NCBI GenBank assembly: GCA_014804345.1 | Contig: JAAUZZ010000007.1 | Span: 14,011-78,010, forward strand | Direction: 5' to 3' | DNA from: Lachnospiraceae bacterium | GTDB lineage: Bacteria > Bacillota > Clostridia > Lachnospirales > Lachnospiraceae | DNA length: 64,000 nucleotides | Part shown: in pieces, positions 49,418 through 57,383 of the stretch | How the letters are laid out: the number at the start of each line of letters is the position of its first letter | Position numbering within the stretch: position 1 is the first letter of the stretch | Translations under genes and position numbers: made by a program | Notes under the pieces: model-generated | Told to the model about the DNA's origin: nothing | Databases searched by the model: none | What the model saw: the letters and a program-made list of their open reading frames with translations, nothing else

Positions 49418-50464
49418 ATGCCCCAAAATGATAATGATAATGTAAATAATAAAGTAAAAGAGATAACTGATCGGCTAGAGCAAGGCATAGGAGAGCTGTT
49501 TGAAAGCCAACAGTATAAAGATTATCTGACTACTATGTCAAAATTTCATAGTTATTCGTTTAATAATATTGTTTTAATATTCAGTCAGAAACCCAATGCG
49601 AGTCTGATAGCCGGATATAATGCATGGAAAACGGAACATCAAAGGCAAGTTGTAAAAGGAGCAAAAGCAATTAAAATCCTTGCACCGGCGCCATATAAAG
49701 TAAAAGTACAAAGAAATAAGGTAGATCCTAACACTCGCAAAACGATATTGGATGAAAACGGTGATCCTGTAAAGGAAACCGTTGAAGTTCAAAAGCCTTA
49801 TTTTAAAGTAGTCAACGTTTTTGATGTCAGTGACACAGAAGGCAAGGAAATCCCCTCTATTGGAATAGGGGAACTTTCCGGGAATGTGGAGAAGTACGAT
49901 GAATTCTTTGAAGTATTAAAAAAGATATGTCCTATACCAATAGAATTCGAACATATAAATACAGGCGCAAAGGGTTATTACAGTAATGCAGATAACAAAA
50001 TCGTGATAAATAAAGGAATGGCACAAATGCAGAATATAAAAACAGCCATTCACGAAATGAGTCATCATTATCTGCATTCACGGGATACTCCCAATTTTTC
50101 AGAAGATAAGACACGGAACAGTAAAGAAGTAGAGGCAGAAAGTGTCGCATATACAGTTTGCCAGCATTATGGAATTGATACATCGGATTACAGTTTTGCT
50201 TATATAGCAACATGGTCAAAAGATAAAGAGATGCCTGAACTTAAAGCGTCTTTAGACATTATTAGAAAAACTTCATCTGATTTTATCAAAAAGATAGACG
50301 GGCATATGCAGGAGTTATATAAGGAGAAATCTGCTGTATATGAAAATAACCATACTGAAGAAAAAACTTCAGTAATCGGGAAATTACACTCGAACCAAGA
50401 AAAACTTATAGAAGGCGAACAAAAGCAGTCTAAGATATCAGAAAGGAAACAGGAGAGAGTATGA
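49418..50464 (+). CDS. ArdC/LtrC-like ssDNA-binding domain with zinc metallopeptidase-like domain
   Basis: QYKDYLTTMSKFHSYSFNNIVLIFSQKPNASLIAGYNAWK..RQVVKGAKAIKILAP, and IHEMSHHYLH. Confidence 0.85.
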   Translation: MPQNDNDNVNNKVKEITDRLEQGIGELFESQQYKDYLTTMSKFHSYSFNNIVLIFSQKPNASLIAGYNAWKTEHQRQVVKGAKAIKILAPAPYKVKVQRNKVDPNTRKTILDENGDPVKETVEVQKPYFKVVNVFDVSDTEGKEIPSIGIGELSGNVEKYDEFFEVLKKICPIPIEFEHINTGAKGYYSNADNKIVINKGMAQMQNIKTAIHEMSHHYLHSRDTPNFSEDKTRNSKEVEAESVAYTVCQHYGIDTSDYSFAYIATWSKDKEMPELKASLDIIRKTSSDFIKKIDGHMQELYKEKSAVYENNHTEEKTSVIGKLHSNQEKLIEGEQKQSKISERKQERV

Positions 50465-50697
50465 TCAGTAATGAATTTAACCTTGAGGAAATAAACCTTA
50501 TACATTCATGCAGAGCCACGGAGCGGCAGATGCTTATTAAGGAACTGAATAGCTTTATGGATTCAAAAGATCCGGCTATGAGAGAAATAATACACAATAC
50601 CATATCGAAACTCAATGATATAACGCCGTCCCAAATGGCAGAGATTATAAATTATCCAGCGGAAAATGCTAATTCATTAAAAGGATCCAACACATAG
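50461..50697 (+). CDS. Small ICE protein, TTRAP-like (transposon-transfer assisting)
   Basis: FNLEEINLIHSCRATERQMLIKELNSFM...NTISKLNDITPSQMAEI; ATGA overlap with upstream gene. Confidence 0.55.
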   Translation: MISNEFNLEEINLIHSCRATERQMLIKELNSFMDSKDPAMREIIHNTISKLNDITPSQMAEIINYPAENANSLKGSNT

Positions 50698-50751
50698 AAA
50701 CCATGAAACTGTAAAATAGGCTTTTACAATGCACTAAGGGGAGAGGCGCAT

Positions 50752-51762
50752 ATGAAAGAATACACGACAGGTAACAGCAAAGTTGACGCTATGGCGCAAA
50801 TGCAGCTTACGGGTAACGTTACGCCATCAGTATGGTACCGTACGATTACCAGAGAAAACGGAAAACCGCATCTTCTTGCAATAGCTATATTGTCAGATAT
50901 AGCATACTGGTACCGACCGACTGAAATAAGAGAGGAAGGTTCAGGACATATCATAGGATATAAGAAAAAATTTAAAGCAGATCTCTTGCAGCGCAGTTAT
51001 GACCAGTTTGCGGAATTATTCGGCGAATCAAAACGAAGTGTGACAGATGCAGTGATACGACTGGAAGTTTTGGGAGTAATAAAAAGGGAATTCCGTACGA
51101 TTGATGTCGCCGGGATAAAATATAATAATGTACTGTTTATAGATTTTTTCCCGGAACGACTTTACGAACTTACATATCCTGATACAGCAGACCAACAAAA
51201 TCTTGAGCATGAATTGTTGCAGCCCGACCCTGTCACAAAATTTCGGGAGAGGGGTCACGAAAACGAAAATACCCTGTCACAAAATTTCGGGAGAGGGGTC
51301 ACAAAAAAAAGTGAGAGGGGTCACGAAAAAACGGGAGAGGGGTCACAAAATTTCGGGAGACGTAATACTAAGATTACTACAGAGATTACTACAGAGAATA
51401 TCTCATCATCATCTTCGGATGACGATGAGATGATAAAAGAGTATCTTGAAATTACAAAAGAACTGTATTCGGCTGAAATTATAAGCTCAGTTATAGAAGA
51501 GCTAAGAAAACGCGACAGCATGTACTTGAAGAAAATATCACCACAAATTTTTGCGGAAATCTGCAAAAATATAACGGAGCACGCGACATCGAATATCATC
51601 AACGCATCAGCATACATACAAAAATGTATCGATAATATGATCACAGGACAAAAATTGTCGGAGGCTAACAGAATGCACCAAATAAGAGCGGGAGATCAAT
51701 CTACGGGTATGGTACATGATTACAATTTTGAAGAATTGGAACAACAAATAATCAGTAACTGA
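50752..51762 (+). CDS. ICE replication-type (initiator/DnaD-like) protein
   Basis: N-terminal winged-helix-like region (FAELFGESKRSVTDAVIRLEVLGVIKREFRTIDVAGIKYNNVLFIDFF), repeat-bearing linker, helical C-terminus. Confidence 0.65.
   Translation: MKEYTTGNSKVDAMAQMQLTGNVTPSVWYRTITRENGKPHLLAIAILSDIAYWYRPTEIREEGSGHIIGYKKKFKADLLQRSYDQFAELFGESKRSVTDAVIRLEVLGVIKREFRTIDVAGIKYNNVLFIDFFPERLYELTYPDTADQQNLEHELLQPDPVTKFRERGHENENTLSQNFGRGVTKKSERGHEKTGEGSQNFGRRNTKITTEITTENISSSSSDDDEMIKEYLEITKELYSAEIISSVIEELRKRDSMYLKKISPQIFAEICKNITEHATSNIINASAYIQKCIDNMITGQKLSEANRMHQIRAGDQSTGMVHDYNFEELEQQIISN
51232..51363 (+). repeat. Six 22-bp iteron-like direct repeats
   Basis: GTCAC at 51232, 51254, 51276, 51298, 51320, 51342 (exact 22-bp period); consensus GTCACaAAATTTCGGGAGAGGG. 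Confidence 0.92.
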
Positions 51763-51783
51763 TTTATGCGACGTCGCATAAAT
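51762..51783. repeat. Dispersed ICE palindrome, copy 1
   Basis: ATTTATGCGACGTCGCATAAAT, perfect 22-bp palindrome. Confidence 0.9.
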
Positions 51784-51813
51784 TTTTCATTTTAATTAAA
51801 AGGAGGACAAAAT

Positions 51814-52722
51814 ATGGCAGAAGCAGCAACAAATCCTATGCAACAGATGGAGGAATTAAAGAAAATCCTCATAAGCCTTAACCAAATTGGCGGAGTGCAA
51901 GTGATAAACGAGGTGCAGGACAGCTTTAAAGTGATGGACGCGCAGCATCAGGTATTATATCAGGAATTGCAGGACATAAAACAGCAGTTAAATACAATGC
52001 AAATCGCATTAAACAATCCAAAACAGCCACAGCTGATTGCAAATAGCAGTACAAAAGAAAAAACAAATAACTCGGTCATAAAGGATCTTATGACCGGATT
52101 TGAGAAAAGCGTGTCGGATATAGGCAAATTTATTTCAAACATGAAAAGAAACGTAAACGAAAAAGCAGCGGAAACAATCAAGGATTTCAAAGCGCATGGA
52201 GTTATTGCATTAAGCAATATTTCAGAGAAGCTTGGCGTAAAAGAGATGTTTAAATCAGCAGAGATGTGCTTCAATCTGGAAGCAAACAAAGCGCAGGAAT
52301 TTATTAACAAACTTGACACAATACGCGGTGAGATAAATAAAGCTAAAACCCATATCGGAAACATAGGCAGAGCAGCGACCGGAAAGGAATTAAAATCGGA
52401 GTCAGAAAAGCAAGGCAAATTATTCAACCTATTAATAGCGCCGTATAGTAAGCTTATGCAATCATGTCAGAAAGTCAACGCAAAAATTCACGAGGCGGTT
52501 GTTAATATTGAGAAGCTTGAATTGAAGGCACTTGATGCCGGCGATCATCTTAGAAAAAAATCTGTACTGAAAAAGCTTGATAAATTTAAGGAAGAACAAC
52601 AGCAGGAACCAAAGGGGCAGGAAGCAGACCTTTTAAAGACATCGCAATTAGAGGATAAGCAAAAAGGTCAGCTTCGGTTGGAGGATAAACAGCAAAAGCG
52701 TGATGACAGATCTGAAAGATAG
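51814..52722 (+). CDS. ICE protein of unknown function (coiled-coil-rich)
   Basis: MAEAATNPMQQMEELKKILISLNQIGGVQVINEV...; AGGAGG RBS; sits between replication and transfer genes. Confidence 0.6.
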   Translation: MAEAATNPMQQMEELKKILISLNQIGGVQVINEVQDSFKVMDAQHQVLYQELQDIKQQLNTMQIALNNPKQPQLIANSSTKEKTNNSVIKDLMTGFEKSVSDIGKFISNMKRNVNEKAAETIKDFKAHGVIALSNISEKLGVKEMFKSAEMCFNLEANKAQEFINKLDTIRGEINKAKTHIGNIGRAATGKELKSESEKQGKLFNLLIAPYSKLMQSCQKVNAKIHEAVVNIEKLELKALDAGDHLRKKSVLKKLDKFKEEQQQEPKGQEADLLKTSQLEDKQKGQLRLEDKQQKRDDRSER

Positions 52723-52736
52723 GAGGGACAAGATAT

Positions 52737-53360
52737 ATGCCAAGTTTATCAGATGATTTTACATCCAGAGCCTTTGATAAATCACCGCAAATAGTTAAAG
52801 GAGCAGCAAAGGGCGCAGATGTAAGTATAAGGGCTACCGGAAAAGCGCTAAAAGGCATATGCCTGATTCTTGGAAAAGGCGTTGGATTTACGACAGAAAA
52901 CGTAATGAATGCCGTGAATGAAAAAGCACTGAAAAAAACGGGTGATATAAAATATTCCCGGCGTAACATCGACATTAAGCAATTATCAGAAATGGGCACT
53001 GTAAAAAAGGTCGAAGACGCCATTACAGGCGACGTGATGAGGCATTTTGACACAGCATGCAAACAACATGGTGTAAAGTATTCTGCGATGAAAGACACGA
53101 AAGACGAAAAAAATCCGCAATACTATGTGTTTTATGAAGGTAAATCAGCGGAGCTGGTGCTGCATGTTATGGAACAGGCATATAAAGGTTATATGTCTGA
53201 GATGTCTGAACAGAAACAGAACGAAAAAGGCATTGGAAAAGAAAAAGCGCCTGAGAGCATACGCGCAAAACTTGCCTTTTTTCGCGATCGGGTTGCAGCT
53301 AGGGACAGAGAGAACGGCGCAGTAGAGAAGAATCTCAATCACTCTGAGCCTCAGAGATAG
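52737..53360 (+). CDS. PcfB family (DUF3801) conjugation protein
   Basis: IKYSRRNIDIKQLSEMGTVKKVEDAITGDVMRHFDTACKQHGVKYSAMKD, immediately upstream of virD4. Confidence 0.85.
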   Translation: MPSLSDDFTSRAFDKSPQIVKGAAKGADVSIRATGKALKGICLILGKGVGFTTENVMNAVNEKALKKTGDIKYSRRNIDIKQLSEMGTVKKVEDAITGDVMRHFDTACKQHGVKYSAMKDTKDEKNPQYYVFYEGKSAELVLHVMEQAYKGYMSEMSEQKQNEKGIGKEKAPESIRAKLAFFRDRVAARDRENGAVEKNLNHSEPQR

Positions 53361-53382
53361 CAGCCCGGAAGGAGAAATTATC

Positions 53383-55173
53383 ATGGAAAATTATATGGAA
53401 AAACTGCGGGCTTTCAAAGAAAAGCCTCTGAAAGAAAAACTAAAAATAATAACGCCATATGCAATAGCATCTTTGTTCTGTAGCAGGATAGCGGAACTAT
53501 GCAGACTATGCAGCGGAAACATATCAAAGATAATAATAAATTTAGAGTATCTTTATAAAACATTTCCAAAATTTGCGTTAAGTGATCTGCTTATTGGCAT
53601 TACAGTCGGTTGTTTCCTTGTGTTTTATGTAAAACTTGAAAACAAACTGAAACGAAAAAACACAAGAACGGGAGAGGAATATGGAGCGTCGCGATGGGGC
53701 ACTGCCGATGACATTAAGCCTTTTATCGATCCGGATCCGTTTAATAACATTATTTTGTCAAAGACAGAATTTCTTTCGATGAATCCGAGAATGAAGAAAT
53801 TTAATCTGAACCGAAATAAGCATGTGGTTATTTACGGTGGATCCGGAAGCGGTAAAACATACGGGATTGTAAAACCAAACCTTTACCAGCTTCACAGCAG
53901 CTATGTCCTTACCGATCCGAAAGGCACACTTCTTCCGGAAACAGGTAATCTTTTTGCTAAAAAAGGTTACAGGATAAAGGTATTTGACACGGTTAATCTT
54001 GCAAACAGTATGCATTATAATCCGTTTGCATACATAAAGCAGCCCAAGGACATCCTCACTCTTGCAAATGTTCTGTTTACGAACCTAAAACCAGAGAATG
54101 CCGGAACGCCGCCCGATCCGTTTTTTGACCAGGCTGCGCTTCTCTGGTTACAGGCTTCTATAGGATATCTATGGTACGAAGCGCCGAAGGAGGAACAGAA
54201 TATTCCCACACTGTTAGAAATCCTCGAAGCGGATGAAGTTAAAGAGGATGATGAAAATTACAAGAATGCAGTGGACATGCTTTTTGAGGAATTGGAACAG
54301 AAAAATAAAAGGCATTTTGCCGTAAAGCAACGCAAAAAATATAAAAAAGCCGCAGGCAAAACTGCGAAGTCAATCTTAATAACATTAGGCGCGTATCTTG
54401 CCCCGTTTGATATTCCTGAAGTAAGCGAAATCGTACAGGATGATGAACTTGAATTTGATACATTCGGTGATCCGGATCAGAAGAGCATCCTGTATATCAT
54501 TATTTCAGACACGGATACGACATATAACTTTCTGCCGGCGATGATATTTACCCAAATGTTTAATGTACTATGCTATAAGGCAGATAAAGAAATGGGAGGA
54601 AAGCTGAAGACACCAGTGCAGTTTGTGTTAGACGAGTTTGCAAATATAGGAAAAATACCGAAATTTGACGTGCTGATCGCAACAATCCGAAGCCGATTAA
54701 TGTCCTGCATTATCATTCTCCAAACGCAGAGCCAGTTGAAAACAAATTATAAAGATGCCGCTGAAACAATAACCGGCAACTGTGACACTGAGATTTTTCT
54801 TGGAGGCAAAGAGAAAAGCACTGTCAAGGACATAGAGGAATCGCTTGGTGATGAAACCATTGACTTATTTAATGAGTCAAGGACATTCAGCAATCAGGAA
54901 AGCAGCGGATTAAATTACAACAAGGTAGGACGGAAACTGAAGAATATATTTGAACTGAAAACAATGGACAGAGATAAGTGTATCGTACAGATATCGGGGC
55001 TTCCGCCATTCTTTAGTGACAAATACAGACTGGAAATGCATCCGAATTATAAATATACGGCAGATGCCGATGAACGAAACTGGTTTGACTTTCAAAAATA
55101 TCGAAAGCATGCAGAGAATGCTGTTTCGGACATTAAATTTCATAATACGGATACATATAAGGTTATCGCATAA
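53383..55173 (+). CDS. virD4: VirD4/TraG-type conjugative coupling ATPase
   Basis: GASRWGTADDIKPF, VVIYGGSGSGKTYGIVKPNL, FVLDEFANIGKIPKFDVLIATIRSRLMSCIIILQTQSQL. Confidence 0.96.
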   Translation: MENYMEKLRAFKEKPLKEKLKIITPYAIASLFCSRIAELCRLCSGNISKIIINLEYLYKTFPKFALSDLLIGITVGCFLVFYVKLENKLKRKNTRTGEEYGASRWGTADDIKPFIDPDPFNNIILSKTEFLSMNPRMKKFNLNRNKHVVIYGGSGSGKTYGIVKPNLYQLHSSYVLTDPKGTLLPETGNLFAKKGYRIKVFDTVNLANSMHYNPFAYIKQPKDILTLANVLFTNLKPENAGTPPDPFFDQAALLWLQASIGYLWYEAPKEEQNIPTLLEILEADEVKEDDENYKNAVDMLFEELEQKNKRHFAVKQRKKYKKAAGKTAKSILITLGAYLAPFDIPEVSEIVQDDELEFDTFGDPDQKSILYIIISDTDTTYNFLPAMIFTQMFNVLCYKADKEMGGKLKTPVQFVLDEFANIGKIPKFDVLIATIRSRLMSCIIILQTQSQLKTNYKDAAETITGNCDTEIFLGGKEKSTVKDIEESLGDETIDLFNESRTFSNQESSGLNYNKVGRKLKNIFELKTMDRDKCIVQISGLPPFFSDKYRLEMHPNYKYTADADERNWFDFQKYRKHAENAVSDIKFHNTDTYKVIA

Positions 55174-55174
55174 A

Positions 55175-55196
55175 TCTTATGCGACGTCGCATAAGA
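55175..55196. repeat. Dispersed ICE palindrome, copy 2
   Basis: TCTTATGCGACGTCGCATAAGA, perfect 22-bp palindrome, 2 nt after the virD4 stop. Confidence 0.9.
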
Positions 55197-55231
55197 GATC
55201 CCTGTACAAAAGAAAAAGAGTAGTTTCCTAC

Positions 55232-55912
55232 TCAATTTTTCTTTCGTTCAGTTTGTTTGGTTTGATTGGTGGTAATTATGCTTGAAAATAGTTTCTTACG
55301 TTCTTCACGATTGATATACCATTCTTTTATAAGTAATTCAATCAGTTTAATAAGTGAATCCGCTTCATCAGGATCTATATCAACAATTACATTTGTATCT
55401 TTTTCCATATGTGCGCCAATATTACCAAGCTGACGGAGTGCATCAATAGAAGACCACAAATCAGCAGGTATTTGATTTTTAAGAGCAGAGATTTCATCAT
55501 AAAGATTTTTTTCTTTGATTCCCCAAAAATCACGAATCATACCTTGTAAACAACGGCGAGAAAGAGTGGCAGATGCTTTTGGGCTCAAGGTAACAATGGC
55601 ACAAGCTTCCTCATAGTCTTTCCGAATTGCTTCTGGTATATATTGGGGAAATTGTTTGGCGGATGATATTGGGCGAATTGGAAAATCCACATCATCAATT
55701 TTATCGCCAGTTCCAGTTGCTTTTATTGTATATTGATCACAGTTTGGACATTTATAAAAAGAAATTTTTATGCATGATGCGGATTCGATTTGTCTAACTC
55801 CATGAAGCCAAACGAATCCATCATCAGAATCAAAACTTGTTTTACGTTCTCGCATCGTATCAACAGAGATAGGCATAATCATTGAACAATAAGGACACTG
55901 AAATCCTGCCAT
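55232..55912 (-). CDS. DUF4145 domain-containing protein (antisense cargo)
   Basis: FQCPYCSMIMPIS..YKCPNCDQYTI zinc ribbon; C-terminal LSRRCLQGMIRDFWG..LYDEISALK..LRQLGNIGAHMEKD. Confidence 0.85.
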   Translation of the reverse strand: MAGFQCPYCSMIMPISVDTMRERKTSFDSDDGFVWLHGVRQIESASCIKISFYKCPNCDQYTIKATGTGDKIDDVDFPIRPISSAKQFPQYIPEAIRKDYEEACAIVTLSPKASATLSRRCLQGMIRDFWGIKEKNLYDEISALKNQIPADLWSSIDALRQLGNIGAHMEKDTNVIVDIDPDEADSLIKLIELLIKEWYINREERKKLFSSIITTNQTKQTERKKN

Positions 55913-56184
55913 AATATCACAACCTTTCGATAATATTTGACATTATTATACTATAAAACTAAAAAAATTGGAAGAAAAGGATAGATATGTTTTGAAAACT
56001 ATAATTGTAAAATGCCAAAAGAGAAATTTACTTTAGTAATTTTGCTCATGGCTATACATATATGTAAAAGGGGGGATGCCCTATGAGCTGTTAAATAAAT
56101 CTGAATATGGAACTTAATAAACGTATTAATGAACCTTTCTGAAATCATATCAGAGAGGTATTTTTATTTCAGGAGGAAAAAATC

Positions 56185-56454
56185 ATGATATTAAATAAGA
56201 TTATGGCATTAAAGATGATCATACTTGCAGATGCAGCTGCATTTTTGGATACCGGGATCAAATGGGGATCGGCGCTCGTGTCAGTTGGCGGTGCAGTATT
56301 GCTGGTTAGCGGTCTTACAGATTATTCCGAGGGAAAGACGCAGCATAATCCTAATGCAAAAATGGAAGGATTAACCAAAATTGTAGGAGGCATCGCTGTT
56401 ATTTTGATTGGAGTAGGACTTGTTCCTCAAATCAGAAATATGTTCCCGGAATAA
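56185..56454 (+). CDS. Maff2-family small membrane protein (pilin/VirB2-like T4SS component)
   Basis: Two TM segments; TGIKWGSALVSVGGAVLLVSGLTDYSEGKTQHNPNAKMEGLTKIVGGIAVILIGVGLVP. Confidence 0.8.
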   Translation: MILNKIMALKMIILADAAAFLDTGIKWGSALVSVGGAVLLVSGLTDYSEGKTQHNPNAKMEGLTKIVGGIAVILIGVGLVPQIRNMFPE

Positions 56455-56474
56455 ATATTATGAGGTAAACGGAT

Positions 56475-57371
56475 ATGGAGAGTGAATGGTCACATAATAT
56501 TGGGCAGATATTGATGGGAAGCATATATGAGGCGGTTCATGAACTGTGCAGCCATTTGTTCGGTTTTTTGTTTTTTTACTTAAACAGTCAGATCGAATGG
56601 GCGCAGTCAGAATTGAAACAGCCGATCGACCAGTGGAACCCGAGCGTATTTGTGTTGATAAGGGATATTGTCGCAAAAGATGTATGCATACCGATAGCCG
56701 CAGCATTTATCACTTTTATATTCTGCTTTGAAATAGTGCAGCTTTTGCAGGACGAAAACAGGATGCGCAACATCAATAAGCAGACGCTGTTTGTTACGAT
56801 CATGAAATTCTGCCTCTGCTGCGTCCTCTGCGCAAAAAGTTTTGATATCGTAATGGGAATTTACAGCATCGGAACCTCGGCGGTCACAATACTCGGAAAT
56901 CAGGCAAACGGCACATTAAATTCAAATTTGCTGTCTTTCGATGAAATACTTCCGGCAGCCTTTGATGAGTATAGGTTGGCATATGTCTTTCAGATAATAG
57001 GAGACCTCCTGCTTATCGTGTTTGCAATCATTATTGTCGTTGTATTGTCAGCAATCATATATGTCCGAATCACGGTATGGTTTCTAGAGTTTCTCATATA
57101 CGCATCAATGGCGCCTATTCCGTTTTCGACATTTGACAATAAGGAGTGGGCGCAGGTAGGCATGAACTATACGAGAAAAATGCTCGCATTATCATTTGAA
57201 GGCTTCTTTATGCTGCTGATGCTCGCAATGTACGGCTTTATAACCGCCGGATTATCGGCAAGGCATGATTTTATCGAGACGCTCACCATGCTTCTTGGAA
57301 CCGGCGTAGCGCTTATCATGCTCATGGGCAAAGCGGGCAACATTTCAGCAAGCATATTTAACGCGCACTAA
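56475..57371 (+). CDS. VirB6/TrbL-like multi-pass conjugation protein
   Basis: Many TM segments; position between Maff2-like and VirB4 genes. Confidence 0.8.
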   Translation: MESEWSHNIGQILMGSIYEAVHELCSHLFGFLFFYLNSQIEWAQSELKQPIDQWNPSVFVLIRDIVAKDVCIPIAAAFITFIFCFEIVQLLQDENRMRNINKQTLFVTIMKFCLCCVLCAKSFDIVMGIYSIGTSAVTILGNQANGTLNSNLLSFDEILPAAFDEYRLAYVFQIIGDLLLIVFAIIIVVVLSAIIYVRITVWFLEFLIYASMAPIPFSTFDNKEWAQVGMNYTRKMLALSFEGFFMLLMLAMYGFITAGLSARHDFIETLTMLLGTGVALIMLMGKAGNISASIFNAH

Positions 57372-57383
57372 GGGGGACAAAAT

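Noticed and set aside
50150-50165. Possible fifth palindrome copy (TGTCGCATA) near 50150
   Set aside because: Only a half-site; the left arm does not match and it is not palindromic.
51232-51363. 22-bp repeats as a possible CRISPR array
   Set aside because: Units are contiguous with no spacers and lie inside a CDS; no cas genes seen.
51203-51433. ORF 51203..51433 (+) across the iterons
   Set aside because: Alternative frame within the replication-type gene; an open frame is expected from the repeat composition.
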